DNA from: JAICUY01 sp963716585 | GTDB taxonomy: Bacteria > Chloroflexota > Limnocylindria > QHBO01 | Length of the DNA stretch: 64,000 bases | Assembly: GCA_963716585.1 (NCBI GenBank) | Contig: CAVQTN010000002.1 | Span: forward strand, 744,001 to 808,000 | Direction of reading: 5' to 3' | In this document: positions 41,928-52,182 of the stretch, piece after piece | Layout: each line of letters begins with the position of its first letter | Position numbering within the stretch: the first letter of the stretch is position 1 | Position numbers and translations under genes: made by a program | Notes under the pieces: generated by a model | Seen by the model: only the letters and a program-made list of their open reading frames with translations | The model's database searches: none | Told to the model about the DNA's origin: nothing

Positions 41928-43767
41928 TCACGAGCGCATGGCCAGCCAGAGCAGGCTGGTGGCCTCGGCGAAGGCCGTTGGATGGCTCGCGAGCCTTCGA
42001 TCGGCAAACAGCCCGTCGATGTTCGCTTCCACGGGCAACCAGGTGCCGAGCACGGGCTGTTGATCGTGAAGCCGCGCTCGGATCGCCGCGCCCCAGGCCA
42101 TCTTCGATCCACACCGCCTGCGGTGCATCGAATCCGCGCTTGTACCGCGCGTTCCGGATCGAGCTCGGGACGCGCCCGCGCATGGAGTCGCGCAGGATCC
42201 ACTTGCCGTAGCCGGACCGAACCTTGAGGCGATCGGGAAGCGCCAGAGCGAACTCGACGAATCGGTAGTCCAGGAACGGCAGCCGCGTCTCGAGGCTGTT
42301 GCCCATGGAGTTGCGGTCCTCGTAGCGCAGCAGCGTCGGAAGGCTGAGCCGGGTCACATCGCGCACCTGGCGCCGCCACACCGGCTCGTCGCCGCCGAAT
42401 GCCAGGTCGAGCGGGGCGGGCTCGGGGAGTCGAAGCGCGGTCGCCAGACCGCCGGCGCGCAGGTAGCGCTGGCGCTGTCGCAGGTAGATGGACGCGCGGC
42501 TCGCCTCGGCCGCCAGCATGAACGCCGCGCTGCCCGCGAAGCGGAGCGCGTCCCACGGGTCTCGACGCCGGAGCGCATCGGCCAGGAGAAGCACCTGGAA
42601 CTTGCGATAGCCCATCAGGACCTCGTCCGCACCCTGGCCGCCAAGGAGCACCTTGAGACCTCGCCGATGCGCCTCCTGGAAGACGAGGTACTGCGCGACG
42701 ATGCTCAGCCCCGGGAAGGGGGCGTCCTGCGCGTCGAGCGTTGCCCAGAACGCGCCGATGCCCGCCTCCGCATCGGGCCAGGTGTAGGCAACCTCGATCC
42801 CCGCGAGCCGCCCCATTTTCGCGGCGAGCGGGCCCTCGCTCGAGGCGGCATCCGGCCGTCCGTAGCTGAAGCCACGGACGTCACCGTGCACCTCCGACAC
42901 CAGCGCCGCGATGCTGGAGGAGTCGAGGCCGCCGCTCAGGGAGATGCCAACCGGAACGTCCGAGCGCAGGCGAAGCCGCACTGCGTCCTGGAGCAGGGCG
43001 AGGATCTGCTCGCCGGCATCGACGTCGCCCACGCTGGCCAGCGCATCGCGCTGCTCCTCCACGTGCGCGGCGAGGTCGTAGTAGGGGGTGGCCTGCGCCT
43101 CCAGGGAGTCGCCGTCGGCGCAGATCGAGACGAACTGGCCCGCCGGCACGGCGCTGATCCCCTCGTACGGCGAGATAGGCCCATCGTCCTCGTAGAGCCA
43201 GTAATGCAGGCCGCGCGCAACGTAGCCCAGGTTGGGGCCAAGGGCGAGCTGCCTCGCGAGCTCGGTGGGCGTGCTGCTGAAGTAGACGCTGTCACCGGCC
43301 TGGTGGTGGTACAGCGGCTTCACGCCGAACCGGTCGCGCACCAGCCACAGACGGCCCTCGGCCGGCTCCGCAAGGGCGAAGGCGAACATCCCGTTCAGCC
43401 GACCGATGGCGTCCGTGCCCCACGCCTTGAACGCCTCGAGGATGACCTCCGTGTCGCTCGCCGTCGCGAATTCGTGGCCCAGTCCCCGCAGCTCGTCCCG
43501 GAGCTCAATGTAGTTGTAGATCTCGCCGTTGTAGACGATGCAGAACCGACGCTGCGCGTCCCACATCGGCTGGTTCGCCTCGGGGGACAGGTCGATGATG
43601 CTCAGTCGGTTGTGGCCGAAGACCACGGAGCCGCCGGACGCTGTCTCGAATTCGTCGACGGCGCGATGGTCGGGTCCGCGGTGCAGCTGGGCGTCGACCA
43701 TCGCTTCGACGATGGGACGCGCTCGTTCCGATGGCCGCGACGAGAAGCAGCCCGCGATCCCGCACAT
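41928..43767 (-). CDS. asnB: Asparagine synthase-like glutamine amidotransferase, frame break near C-terminus
   Basis: About 613 residues. Glutaminase domain: MCGIAGCFSS with the N-terminal nucleophile Cys2, LHRGPDHRAV, VFGHNRLSIIDLS and YNGEIYNYIELRDEL. Synthase domain: SLSGGLDSSSIAALV (PP-loop), LLGGQGADEVLMGYRKF and SLETRLPFLDYRFVEFALAL. The first frame runs off after VWIEDGLG; the neighbouring frame gives AAIRARLHDQQPVLGTWLPV and ends EATSLLWLAMRS at 41928. Removing one G from the GGGG near 42092 joins them. Without correction the ORF reads on to 41899. In polysaccharide loci such proteins usually amidate a sugar acid. It starts three bases after the GT4 gene stop. Confidence 0.9.
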
Positions 43768-43770
43768 CGC

Positions 43771-45015
43771 TCAGCGCCCTCCCGGCGCCGACTGCGCCAT
43801 TCGGTCGGTCAGCTGCGCGAGCCAGGCGCCCACGAGTGAGTCCGAGCTGAGCTCGGCTTCGACCAGCCGGCGGCCATTCTGCCCCATCGCTGCGGCTCGT
43901 CCAGGGTCATCAACCAGGGAGGTGACGGCGGACGCGAGCGCCTCCGGATCCTGTGGTGGCACCACGATCCCGGCGTTGGCGTGCTCCAGCATGCGCGCAC
44001 CTTCCCCAGCCCCGCCGTAGACGACGGGCTTGGCACACGACATGGCGGCGAGCATGCGGGCCGGACGGGTTGCGTCGAAGAAAGGAGAGTCCATCAGGGT
44101 GGTGAGCCCAACGGAGGCGATGGAGTAGAGCGCCGCAATGCGGTCACTGGGCTGAGGATCAAGAAAGCGGATGTTGTCGAGCCGCCGCTTCGTCGCGGCC
44201 TGCACGAGACGGTCGCGTTCGGAGCCCCCGCCGACGAGCAGATAGGTGATCGGCCGCTCCCTGGTTCGCTCGGCCGCGTCGAGAACGACGTCCAGCCCTG
44301 CGGCATAGCCGAGCGTACCCGCGCTCAGCGCAACGGCCCGGTTGTTCAAACCGAGCTCCGCCGCGAGATCCTCGTCGCGCGGTAATGGCCGGAAGATTTC
44401 GGGATCGACACCGTTCGGCAAGTACAGGACCTTCTCGGCCGGCACGCCCTTGTCACCGACGAGTGTGGATTCAATCCCATCGGTCACGGCGGTGACGAAG
44501 GTTGCGTGCCGATACGCCCAGGCCTCCAGCCGGCGAGCGGCGCGTGCCCTTGCCCCCTCGGGCAGGAGTCCCAGCTGGATCGCGGAATCGGGCCACAGGT
44601 CCGAGATGTTGAGGACCATCGGGACATTCCAGCGCCGGGCCACCAGCCAGCCAGTGATGGCCAATGTCGGCGGTGGCGACTCGACGAATACGACATCCGG
44701 CCGGCGCATGCTCGCGAGGCCCGGGAGGCTCGCCGCGGTGAACGACAGGTAGTTGAGCATGCGGGCCATCCCGCTCCCAGTGGCCGCATAGAGCCACACT
44801 CGGCGCACCCTGACCCCGTCGATCACTTCCGTGCGCGACGGCCGGCCGCGATACCTCGGGAATATCTGACCCAGAGGGTAATTCGGCAGCGCGGTCACGA
44901 CATCGACTTCGTGGCCACGCTTCATGAGGGCGCGCGCGAACGCCGCGAGGCGTACCTGCGGCGCTCCCACCTCGGGTGGGTAGTACTGGGTCAGGATCAG
45001 GAATCGCATCGGCAT
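43771..45015 (-). CDS. GT4 glycosyltransferase (WbuB-like)
   Basis: 414 residues from ATG 45015; ATG 45009 is equally possible. GT-B fold. N-terminal domain: ILTQYYPPEVGAPQVRLAAF, ALPNYPLGQIFPRYRG and VFVESPPPTLAITGWLVARR. C-terminal domain: LPNGVDPEIFRP, ALSAGTLGYAAGLDVVLDAA, LLVGGGSERDRLV and SPFFDATRPARMLAAMSCAK. The best match by eye is WbuB/CapM-type L-fucosamine transferases. It works on the cytoplasmic face, adding a sugar to a lipid-linked intermediate. It is followed immediately by asnB and diverges from wzx. Confidence 0.9.
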   Translation of the reverse strand: MPMRFLILTQYYPPEVGAPQVRLAAFARALMKRGHEVDVVTALPNYPLGQIFPRYRGRPSRTEVIDGVRVRRVWLYAATGSGMARMLNYLSFTAASLPGLASMRRPDVVFVESPPPTLAITGWLVARRWNVPMVLNISDLWPDSAIQLGLLPEGARARAARRLEAWAYRHATFVTAVTDGIESTLVGDKGVPAEKVLYLPNGVDPEIFRPLPRDEDLAAELGLNNRAVALSAGTLGYAAGLDVVLDAAERTRERPITYLLVGGGSERDRLVQAATKRRLDNIRFLDPQPSDRIAALYSIASVGLTTLMDSPFFDATRPARMLAAMSCAKPVVYGGAGEGARMLEHANAGIVVPPQDPEALASAVTSLVDDPGRAAAMGQNGRRLVEAELSSDSLVGAWLAQLTDRMAQSAPGGR

Positions 45016-45095
45016 AATGCCTCGAGCATGCGGCACATAACCTTAGAGGGCTGCTCCGTTCGTCGCGCCCGTACTTGCGTCGGGTCGGGTGATCA

Positions 45096-46517
45096 GTGAG
45101 CGTCCCGCAACAAGGCGCCCTGCGGACGCTCGTCGGGCAGTCTGCCGCATATCTCGCCGGAGGCGTCGCCGGCAAGGCGCTCGCCCTCATCACGCTGCCC
45201 ATCCTCGCCCGGCTCCTGACGCCGGGCCAGCTCGGCGTCCTGGACGTGGCCGCCGGACTCGCCGCGCTCATCGCCACAGTCGCAATTGCCGGCACGGACA
45301 ACTCGATTCCGCGCTTCCTGCCGATCGAGCCTCAGCAGAGCCGCATCTGGAGCAGCGCCCTGCCGATCGTCGCCGGAATCGCACTCGCCCTGGCGTTGGC
45401 CGGCTTCGTCGCACGCGATCTGCTGGCTCAGCTTCTCGTCCACGACGTGCGGGCGGGCGGTGTCATGGCCGCAGGCGTCGCCTATGCGCTGGCGATCGCC
45501 GCATTCGTGAGTGCGCTGACCGTCCTGAGACTTCGCGGCGCGGCGCGCCTCTACCCGATTGCGACCACCGCCACCCTGGTCCTGCAGATGGTCGGCGGGG
45601 TGGTGCTGGCGTTCTGGCTGGACGAGCCGCTCGTCGCCATCCTGCTGTGGTGGTCGCTGCTGTCCGCGCTGGGCGCGGCCGTCATCTTCGTAACGCAGCT
45701 GCCTGGTCTCGTGCGGCCGGACCGTCGCGTCATGGGCCGGCTGCTGAGGTTCGGCCTGCCGTTCGTTCCTGCCGCGGTGGCGTGGACCATCGGCGATCTC
45801 GGCATCAGGAGCGTTTTGAGCCAGGGAGACCTGGCGGCGCTCGGCAGCTACAGCATCGCCAGTCGCCTCGTGAGCATCATGGCGCTCGGAATCTCGGCAT
45901 TCTCACTGGCCTGGATGCCGTTCATCTTTCGTTTGGCCCATGGCGCCGAGACCGCGACGATGTTCAGGAATGCGGGCCTCGCGCTGATGGCGGTGCTGGG
46001 GCTCGTGGCGGTCGGCCTCTCCGCGCTGGCGCCCGAGGCGGTGGCGGTGATCGCGGGCCAGGGATACGCGAGCGCGGTGCAGGCGGTCGCCCCGCTCTCG
46101 GCCGGCATGCTTGCGTTCGGCATGTTCGTCCTGCTCAGCGGTGCATCGGGCATAGCGTTCAGAACCGCCGATGTCGCATGGACCAGTGTCATCGGCGCCG
46201 TCGTGCAGGTGGGCGCCGCCTGGTTGCTCGTCCCGACGCAACCCTTGCTGGCGGCAGGCGTCGCGAGCTTCCTGGGCTACTCGGTCGCGCTGGTGCTGCT
46301 GCGGCTGCGCCTTGGTGATGCCGTTCGGATCGCCAGCCCGGCGCTGATTCTCGTGATGGTCCTCATCGCGGCGTCACTGTGGCTGGCGACGCTCCCCCGA
46401 TTCCTGGGCTGGCCGCTGGTATTCAGGATCGCATTGCCCCTTGCGTTCCTGGTGGCGGCAGCCCTCGTGGCCATTCCCCGGTTGCGCGGCCTGGCAGGAG
46501 CCCGGCATGCGTCCTGA
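45096..46517 (+). CDS. wzx: Wzx-like polysaccharide flippase (MOP superfamily)
   Basis: 473 residues, about fourteen membrane helices. The start (LRTLVGQSAAYLAGGVAGKA, then ITLPILARLLTPGQLGVLDV) is the polysaccharide-synthesis-protein motif. The C-terminal polysaccharide-biosynthesis half includes LLRFGLPFVPAAVAWTIGDL and YSIASRLVSIMALGISAFSL. It would move the undecaprenyl-linked repeat unit to the outer face, where the Wzy-like protein polymerises it. GTG start at 45096. It is first in a three-gene plus-strand transcript with a GT4 and an acetyltransferase. Confidence 0.9.
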   Translation: MSVPQQGALRTLVGQSAAYLAGGVAGKALALITLPILARLLTPGQLGVLDVAAGLAALIATVAIAGTDNSIPRFLPIEPQQSRIWSSALPIVAGIALALALAGFVARDLLAQLLVHDVRAGGVMAAGVAYALAIAAFVSALTVLRLRGAARLYPIATTATLVLQMVGGVVLAFWLDEPLVAILLWWSLLSALGAAVIFVTQLPGLVRPDRRVMGRLLRFGLPFVPAAVAWTIGDLGIRSVLSQGDLAALGSYSIASRLVSIMALGISAFSLAWMPFIFRLAHGAETATMFRNAGLALMAVLGLVAVGLSALAPEAVAVIAGQGYASAVQAVAPLSAGMLAFGMFVLLSGASGIAFRTADVAWTSVIGAVVQVGAAWLLVPTQPLLAAGVASFLGYSVALVLLRLRLGDAVRIASPALILVMVLIAASLWLATLPRFLGWPLVFRIALPLAFLVAAALVAIPRLRGLAGARHAS

Positions 46518-47592
46518 CCTGCTCGTCATCGGCGACATCGCCAGCGTTCACGTTCGGCGACTTGCCACGGCGCTGAGCGACGCGGGGCTGGCCATCGAGG
46601 TTGCCGGGTTCGAAGGTGACGAGATTCCGGGCGTGCCGATCCATCGCCTCGGATCCCTTCCAGCCAGCGCCGATAGGCGGTACCTCTTGGCGGTGCCGCG
46701 GCTCGCCCGTGTGCTCAGGCGCCGCCGGCCGAAGGTGATCAACGCGCACTATCTCACCAGCTTCGGCGTGATGGCTGCGCTGGCGACGTGGCTCGCGCAT
46801 CCCGTTGGGAGGCGTCCCGGCCTGATCCAGACAACCTGGGGCGACGATCTCCTGGTGACGCCCATCGGCTCGGGTGTGCAGCGGCGGTTGGCGCAGCTCG
46901 CACTGCGCACGGCTGACGTGGTCACCGGGGACAGCCTGGATCTCGAATCGGCGGCCCGATCTCTCGCGCCCGGCGTCCGTTGGCATCGCTTCGTGTTCGG
47001 GCCGCCAATTGGTCTTCTGCAGGCCCCGGTAATGCACGAGCCGCTGATGCTCAGCGCTCGGCAGCTCGTGCCGGAGATGCGGGTCGATCTGATCGTCGGG
47101 GCGTTCCAGGTTGCCTCGCGGGCGCCGGATTCTTCAATCGCTGGCTGGAAGCTCGTCGTGGCAGGGGGCGGTCCGGAAGCCGCCCCGATCGCGTCCCAGG
47201 CGGATGGCGATCAGCAGGTCCAATTCACCGGCGCGCTGTCGCAGGCGGATCTCCATGCCCTGATGCTGCGGGCATCCGTGGCGGTCTCGATCCCCGAGAG
47301 CGACGCCACCAGCGCAACCCTGCTCGAGTCGCTCGCGGCGGGTATCGTTCCGATCGTGAACGATCTCCCGGCAAATCGAGAGTGGGTCGATGCGGAGATT
47401 GCCGAGATTGTCTCGGCGCGGCCGTCCGCCGATGAGCTGGCCGATGCCATGCGGCGCGCGGCGCTCCGCACCGTCCCGGTGGAGCAACTGCGGGCCCGGG
47501 TCGTGGGCGCGACCTGGGAGACGCAGATCGACGCGCTCGTCCAGCTCGTCCGCAGCCTCGCTTCCAACATCGACCTGGCCTCGGCTTCGTGA
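46507..47592 (+). CDS. GT4-family glycosyltransferase
   Basis: 361 residues. N-terminal domain: LLVIGDIASVHVRRLATALS, VINAHYLTSFGVMAALATWL, QTTWGDDLLV. C-terminal domain: LVVAGGGPEAAPIAS, VQFTGALSQADLHALMLRAS and SIPESDATSATLLESLAAGI, the EX7E region. NAHYLTSFG and WGDDLL are typical of a GT4 subgroup in O-antigen and capsule clusters. It begins 11 bases inside the wzx gene end, and its stop overlaps the next start as GTGA. Confidence 0.88.
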   Translation: MRPDLLVIGDIASVHVRRLATALSDAGLAIEVAGFEGDEIPGVPIHRLGSLPASADRRYLLAVPRLARVLRRRRPKVINAHYLTSFGVMAALATWLAHPVGRRPGLIQTTWGDDLLVTPIGSGVQRRLAQLALRTADVVTGDSLDLESAARSLAPGVRWHRFVFGPPIGLLQAPVMHEPLMLSARQLVPEMRVDLIVGAFQVASRAPDSSIAGWKLVVAGGGPEAAPIASQADGDQQVQFTGALSQADLHALMLRASVAVSIPESDATSATLLESLAAGIVPIVNDLPANREWVDAEIAEIVSARPSADELADAMRRAALRTVPVEQLRARVVGATWETQIDALVQLVRSLASNIDLASAS

Positions 47593-48095
47593 GTCGTTCC
47601 GGGCGTGGCCTCATGTACATCCTGGAGTGGTGGCTGGCGCTTCCATGGCCCCCGCCGATGCGTGCGTGGTGGCTTCGTCGCTATGGCGCTGCCGTCGGCC
47701 GTAACGCGGTGATCCACCGCGGGCACTTCATGAATCTCGAGGTCAGCGGGTTTTCTGGGCTGGCTGTTGGTGACTCGGCGCACGTTGGTCCCGACTGCCT
47801 GATCGATCTCGCTGCACCGGTTTCCATTGGTTCCCGCTCGTCGGTGTCTCCTCGCGTCACCCTGCTGACGCATGCCGATCCGGGCGAGGGAAGCCTGCAG
47901 GCCCGCTACCCGCGACAGACCGGCGCGATCTCCATCGGCGACGACGCCTGGGTCGGTGCCGGCAGCACGGTGCTGCATGGCGTCTCGATCGGGCGCGCCG
48001 CAGTCGTTGGTGCGGGAAGCGTGGTCCGCCATGACGTTGCGGCCGAAGCCGTGGTCGCCGGCGTGCCCGCGGTCGAGGTTCAGAGCGAGGGGTAG
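47589..48095 (+). CDS. Left-handed beta-helix acyltransferase (hexapeptide repeat)
   Basis: 168 residues. After a short hydrophobic start (MYILEWWLALPWPPPMRAWW) come hexapeptide rungs: AVGRNAVIHRGHFMNLEV, LAVGDSAHVGPDCLIDLAAP, ISIGDDAWVGAGSTVLHGVS and AAVVGAGSVVRHDVAAEAVV. HADPGEGSLQAR supplies the expected catalytic-loop His. This is a CysE/WbbJ-like acetyltransferase that probably O-acetylates a sugar of the polysaccharide. GTG start overlaps the preceding stop by 3 bases. It ends 22 bases before the convergent acyltransferase gene. Confidence 0.88.
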   Translation: MSRSGRGLMYILEWWLALPWPPPMRAWWLRRYGAAVGRNAVIHRGHFMNLEVSGFSGLAVGDSAHVGPDCLIDLAAPVSIGSRSSVSPRVTLLTHADPGEGSLQARYPRQTGAISIGDDAWVGAGSTVLHGVSIGRAAVVGAGSVVRHDVAAEAVVAGVPAVEVQSEG

Positions 48096-48117
48096 CGGCT
48101 GCCGCCAGGTTGGGTCG

Positions 48118-49308
48118 TCACGGGCTACCGCGCAATCGTCGCGCTGCCACCGCGATCGATGCGGCGCGCGTTGAGAAGCCGTGACGCATCCAGCCCAGTC
48201 TGGACGTCTCAACGTCGGCCTTGGCACTTCCGGCACTGCCCAAGCGGGGGGCCCGGGCGTATCGGACCCCTCCGGTCCGGCGATCTCGCCAGCGCAGGAT
48301 CGGCAGCTCGATGAACACGTAGCTGCCAACGGCAAGAAGGATGGAGACCACCAAGACGGCAAGGCTCAGCCAGAGATCCGGATGTCCCCGAACGACACCG
48401 GCGTACCACATCACGGGGTAGTGCCAGAGATACGCCCCGTAGCTGATCAAGCCCAGCATGCGGAGCGGTCTCCACTCGAGCGCGCTCGTCAGGGTGCGGT
48501 CGGTGCCGGACAGGGCTGTCAGGATGAGGGCGCCCGCAGCCACGACGGCGACGGTTTCGCCGACCGCCAGATACGACCCGCCGAACGCTGGCGCCCACGC
48601 CAGAAAGCACAGAGCGGCGATCGCGATCGGTCCAACGGCCCACGGGATGCGCATCGCATCGCGCTGCCACGCAAATGCGAGCGCCGCTCCAACCAGAAGC
48701 CCACCTGCCTGCGTGTCCGTGCCGAAGGCAATCCGTTCGGTAGTGGCGCTCCGACTCCCCATAACAGGAGGCGCAGCGCAGCGGTTGCGGCAGCCAGCAG
48801 CAAGAGGATCCAGACCCCGCGCCGAGCGAGCGCGGGCCACAGGACGAGAAGGATCAACGGCCAGACCAGATAGAACTGCTCTTCGATAGCCAAGGACCAG
48901 CTGTGACCCATCGGCCCAAGGGAGGTGCCGCCTGCCAGGATCCAGTTGCCAACGTAGGTGCCAGCCAGCAGCGACGATCGGAGTCCGTCGTCCGGTCTGC
49001 CAACCATGTTGAGGACGATTGCTGAGGCCGCGGCTACCGCCACGAATGCAGGGAGAAGGCGCAGAGCTCTCCGAAGATAGAAGCGGACAAGCTTGATCCC
49101 GTCTTCCATCTGTTCGGTGACGAGGAGCGAGGTGATGAGGAATCCACTCAGGACGAAGAAGACCGAAACGCCAACCGATCCCCCCGTCTCCGTTGGTGAG
49201 GAGTTGCGAGTGATGTAGGAGGACCAGGCTGATCGCGAGGCCGCGCACGCCATCCAGGGCGGGAACCTGAATGAGCGGGCCCGCGAGGCGGTTGGCAGCA
49301 CTACCCAA
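48118..49308 (-). pseudogene. Acyltransferase 3 family membrane protein, two frame breaks
   Basis: An O-acetyltransferase-like protein of about 395 residues that would acetylate exported polysaccharide. The start (VPALDGVRGLAISLVLLHHS) and the end (SYGAYLWHYPVMWYAGV, then YVFIELPILRW) are in one frame. The middle (VFFVLSGFLITSLLVTEQ, FYLRRALRLLPAFVAVAAAS, GHSWSLAIEEQFYLVWPLIL) is in another. The first break is one extra base in the run of six C at 49180-49185; the second is one missing base near 48763, after which TERIAFGTDTQAGGLLVGA follows. The two cancel, leaving an open but scrambled ORF. The start is probably TTG 49308. Confidence 0.78.
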
Positions 49309-49463
49309 GGGGAGGCATCCCGACGAGACGACGGCCGCAGGCTTTCATGTGCGTCCGCCTCTAGCTGCTTGCCGTTCCGATCAGAATCCGGGTGCCTGAC
49401 GTTCGCGCGCCTTGGTTGCCCCGAGCGAAGGAGCGGATTCTACGTTCACGCCAACCTGACGCG

Positions 49464-50342
49464 TCAGGTTGAATCCGACGTGGCCATCAGGCTTGGCGCG
49501 TTCTCGTGTTGCGGATCGCTCCGCCGTGTGCCGAGCACGTCGAAGTGCAGCACGAGCGTCGCCCGAGCCCGATGACTGCCGGTGGCACAGTTGCCAGCAC
49601 ATGAACAACCACGACTGCTGCGAGTGCGGCGTGCGGCGGGACTCGAACGCGGTGAGCGCGGTGGTGCCGGCGAACTCGTACGTGCCGAGTGCGCCGGGCG
49701 CAGCCGGGATGGCCGTGGACAAGGTCATGGCGCTGATGGCCACTGCCGTTGGCCACCACCCAAGGTCGGTGCCCGCGGCCGACAAGACGAGGTGCATGAT
49801 CACGACGGCGGCTCCGAATGACGTCGCCGTTGTGAGAGCAAGGAGTGCGAACCTTTGAGGTGACCGAACCGACGCAAACGCGTCGGAGAGCGCTCCGACC
49901 TGATGAGCCAGTCGTGGGAGTCGGGCGCCGAGGGTGCGCATCACCGCACGCCGAGATACCGAGACAATAAGCGCCGAGCCGAGCCCGACCGATGCGAGGA
50001 CAAGCAGGGTCACGCGCGACACGCCGGCGACCCCGGCGCCCGCGATCAGGGCGACCGTCACGACGGTCAGTACCAAGTCGCCTGGCCGGAACTCGAAATC
50101 CGAGCGAATCGTCATGAGGCGAACGCCGAATCGGCTGCCGGCGAGATACGCGCGCGCGGCGTCACCAAGTCTGAAGGGCAGTAGCGTGTTGGCAAAGTGG
50201 CCGACGCAGATGTAGACAAACGAGGAGCCGATGGAGGTCCTCATCGACGCCTGCAGCAACCAGCGCCAGCGAACGGCGCGGACCGTCACCTCCAGCAGGC
50301 AGATCGCAGCGCCACGCCGAGCAGGGCATGCTCAAGGTGGTC
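49464..50342 (-). pseudogene. UPF0104/LPG-synthase-type membrane protein, several frame breaks
   Basis: Conserved pieces lie in order but in different frames. DHLEHALLGVAL (near 50342) shifts to ICLLEVTVRAVRWRWLLQ. Then comes FANTLLPFRLGDAARAYLAG and STAIPAAPGALGTYEFAGTT. A shift near 49655 gives VPPHAALAAVVVVHVLATV. A last shift gives ATLVLHFDVLGTRRS and a stop at 49464. That is at least three one-base breaks. The N-terminal helix expected before DHLEH is not recognisable. It is a relative of the intact gene at 7402-8487. The gap 49309-49463 upstream of the acyltransferase start holds nothing assignable. Confidence 0.72.
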
Positions 50343-50595
50343 ACGCCGTCCACTTCTGCGCGTACGGTTCAACGTGATCGCGCAGATTACAACATCGCCA
50401 GCACACAACGCGCCACGTCGGCGGTTCTGCGGCCAGGAGGGAGTGGAGGTCACAGACTGAATTGGGCCGGCGTGCATATTCCTGACTCTAGTGCGCGCAG
50501 GCTGAAGTTGCCGGTTGAGATGGTAATAGTATGACCGTGTGGTGCGATCCGTGGAAGCCATCGCCTGCGCAGTTGGAAATGAATAGGTTGGTCAG
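50343..50595. other. Intergenic stretch, no gene seen
   Basis: About 250 bases, noticeably richer in A and T than the flanks, between the broken membrane-protein gene and the broken GT87 gene, which diverge. The missing N-terminus of the former may lie here in degraded form. I see no clear promoter or hairpin. Confidence 0.4.
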
Positions 50596-51556
50596 GTGAG
50601 CAACATGGAACCAAAGCACGCGCGAACGGCTACCAGCGCGCTCGGGTTGGGCTGGCAGCGATTCCAGCGCACCTCGCTGCCTCTTCAAGCGCTCTTCGTA
50701 ATTGTCGCCACCGCCACGTATGCTGATTGCGGTCACGATCGCAGGTTTCTTCGTCGGGGGCGCTGACTACGATTGGCTCATCATCGGGAGGCTGGCGCGG
50801 GTGCTCGAGGGTGGCTGTACAACTGGGCGGGCACTTATGCTGGTCATACTCTCCGTTGCTCGCTACCTCTTCGCGTTCATCACGCCAATCGGGATTCCGG
50901 TTGTTCCTGCTTCATGGCGTTGCGCTCGCTCTCTCGCCTCGCTGGTGGTTTCTTGCCGTGTCATCTGGCCCTCTGGATTGATGTGTACAACGGGAACACC
51001 ATGGTGTTTGTATTCGTGGCTGCTGCCGGCGCCCTGCAGCGCAAGCCAATCGCCACCCTTGCCTACATTGAGCTCTGCTTGCTGATGCCGCGTCCGATCA
51101 TGCTGCCGTTGCTCATCTGGATCGTCTGGCATCAACCTGAGTGGCGTTACGTTTTGTTGCTTGGCCGGTATTAATGGCGTGGCAGTTCTGGTTACGGGCT
51201 ACGGCGTCGCTTGGGCTTGGGCGCTCTTCAGAGTGGGCGATGCAGTGGCACTGTCTGCTCGTGACATCGGGCCGGCCGCATTGTTTGGTACGTGGTGGGT
51301 CGTCCTCGGAGCCTTGCTGGCTGTGCTGTTCACGATCCGTGGCCGGCTCGGGTGGGCCAGCATGGCAGCGAGTCCCTACTGGTTTCCGCAGTATCTGCTG
51401 ATGCTCGCCCTCGAACTTGTGCCATCTCAGCCGACGCGCGGGTCCGCGGCCGGGCAAGCGTCCGATGCCGCTGGCGAAGGCGAACCAGCCCCAGCCCCAT
51501 CGCCACGACGTCGCCGGCTGATATCCGGGACGCGTGGGTGGCGCGATCGGCGCTGA
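50596..51556 (+). pseudogene. GT87 glycosyltransferase, FRYSPLLAYLF subtype, several frame breaks
   Basis: The protein can be followed through three frames in order: an N-terminal cytoplasmic part from GTG 50596, a helix MLIAVTIAGFFVGGADYDWL, LYNWAGTYAGHTL, a YSPLLA-like segment, LWIDVYNGNTMVFVFVAAAG, LLMPRPIMLPLLIWIVWHQP and finally IRGRLGWASMAASPYWFPQY. The last block nearly matches the intact paralogue at 54530-55390 (WRGRLGIASLAASPYWLPYY). It is the only GT87 gene on the plus strand. Its end overlaps the convergent GT2 gene. At least three breaks are needed, so this copy is either decayed or badly assembled. Confidence 0.7.
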
Positions 51557-52149
51557 GCCGAACAGGAACTTCGACCGGCCGGATCCCCAGGCGCTGCGCC
51601 ACGTAGACGAGCTCGGTGCTGAACAGAAATCCTGCTTCGCACACGCCTTTGGCAGGCAACGGAGCAGCGGCCCGCCGACCAGGATTCCACAGCGGATGGC
51701 CCCTTGATATGCCCGCGACCACGCGGCTTGCGTGTCAAGCCCACGTCAACAACCCGCGAAGGAACCCACGCTCGACGACCGAATGCCGGTGCGCTTTTGA
51801 GCCGATCAACATCGGGGGAGCGGCTCCCACCTTGTGCGGAGAGTCGATCGGCGGCGTCCAGATCATCGAAGCCGAACGGCAGGTCATCGGCCGTTAGCAG
51901 CACGAGCTTGCCGCGGCTCGCCCGGGCGCCGGCCCTCAGGGCATTGCCCATGCCCTTCTCGCTGTGCAGAACGATGCATGCGATGTCCGGCGCCTCCCAG
52001 TCTTGTGCCATCCGGGTGCAGCGCTCCAGCGTATCGTCAGTCGAGCCGTTCTCTACCAGGAGATTTCTGCTTGCGTTCCGGAGCCGATGCGTGAGGCGGG
52101 CGATGCTTTCGTCAATGACTGCCGCGGAGTTGTGCGCGGCAATTACCAC
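51427..52149 (-). pseudogene. GT2 glycosyltransferase (dolichyl-phosphate sugar synthase-like), frame-broken
   Basis: The N-terminal GT-A part is clean: VVIAAHNSAAVIDESIARLT, LLVENGSTDDTLERC and ASRGKLVLLTADDLPFGFDD, which contains the DxD-like metal motif. After residue 100 the frame fails. The expected C-terminal helix region (FLFSTELVYVAQRLGIRPVE, then VPVRLSADRATHASRISAGD) appears in a neighbouring frame around 51480-51640. Such enzymes make polyprenyl-phosphate sugars from nucleotide sugars on the inner face, which is exactly the donor the GT87 enzymes need. No start codon exists between this GTG and the stop of the upstream gene. Confidence 0.7.
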
Positions 52150-52182
52150 CGAGAGGTCGACGGCAGGCGCTCGGTGCCGGTG

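Noticed and set aside
41928..43767. Primary asparagine synthesis
   Set aside because: The domains fit AsnB, but the position between a GT4 gene and a sugar aminotransferase, three bases from the former, points to amidation of a sugar acid in polysaccharide synthesis. The gene symbol is kept only as a family name.
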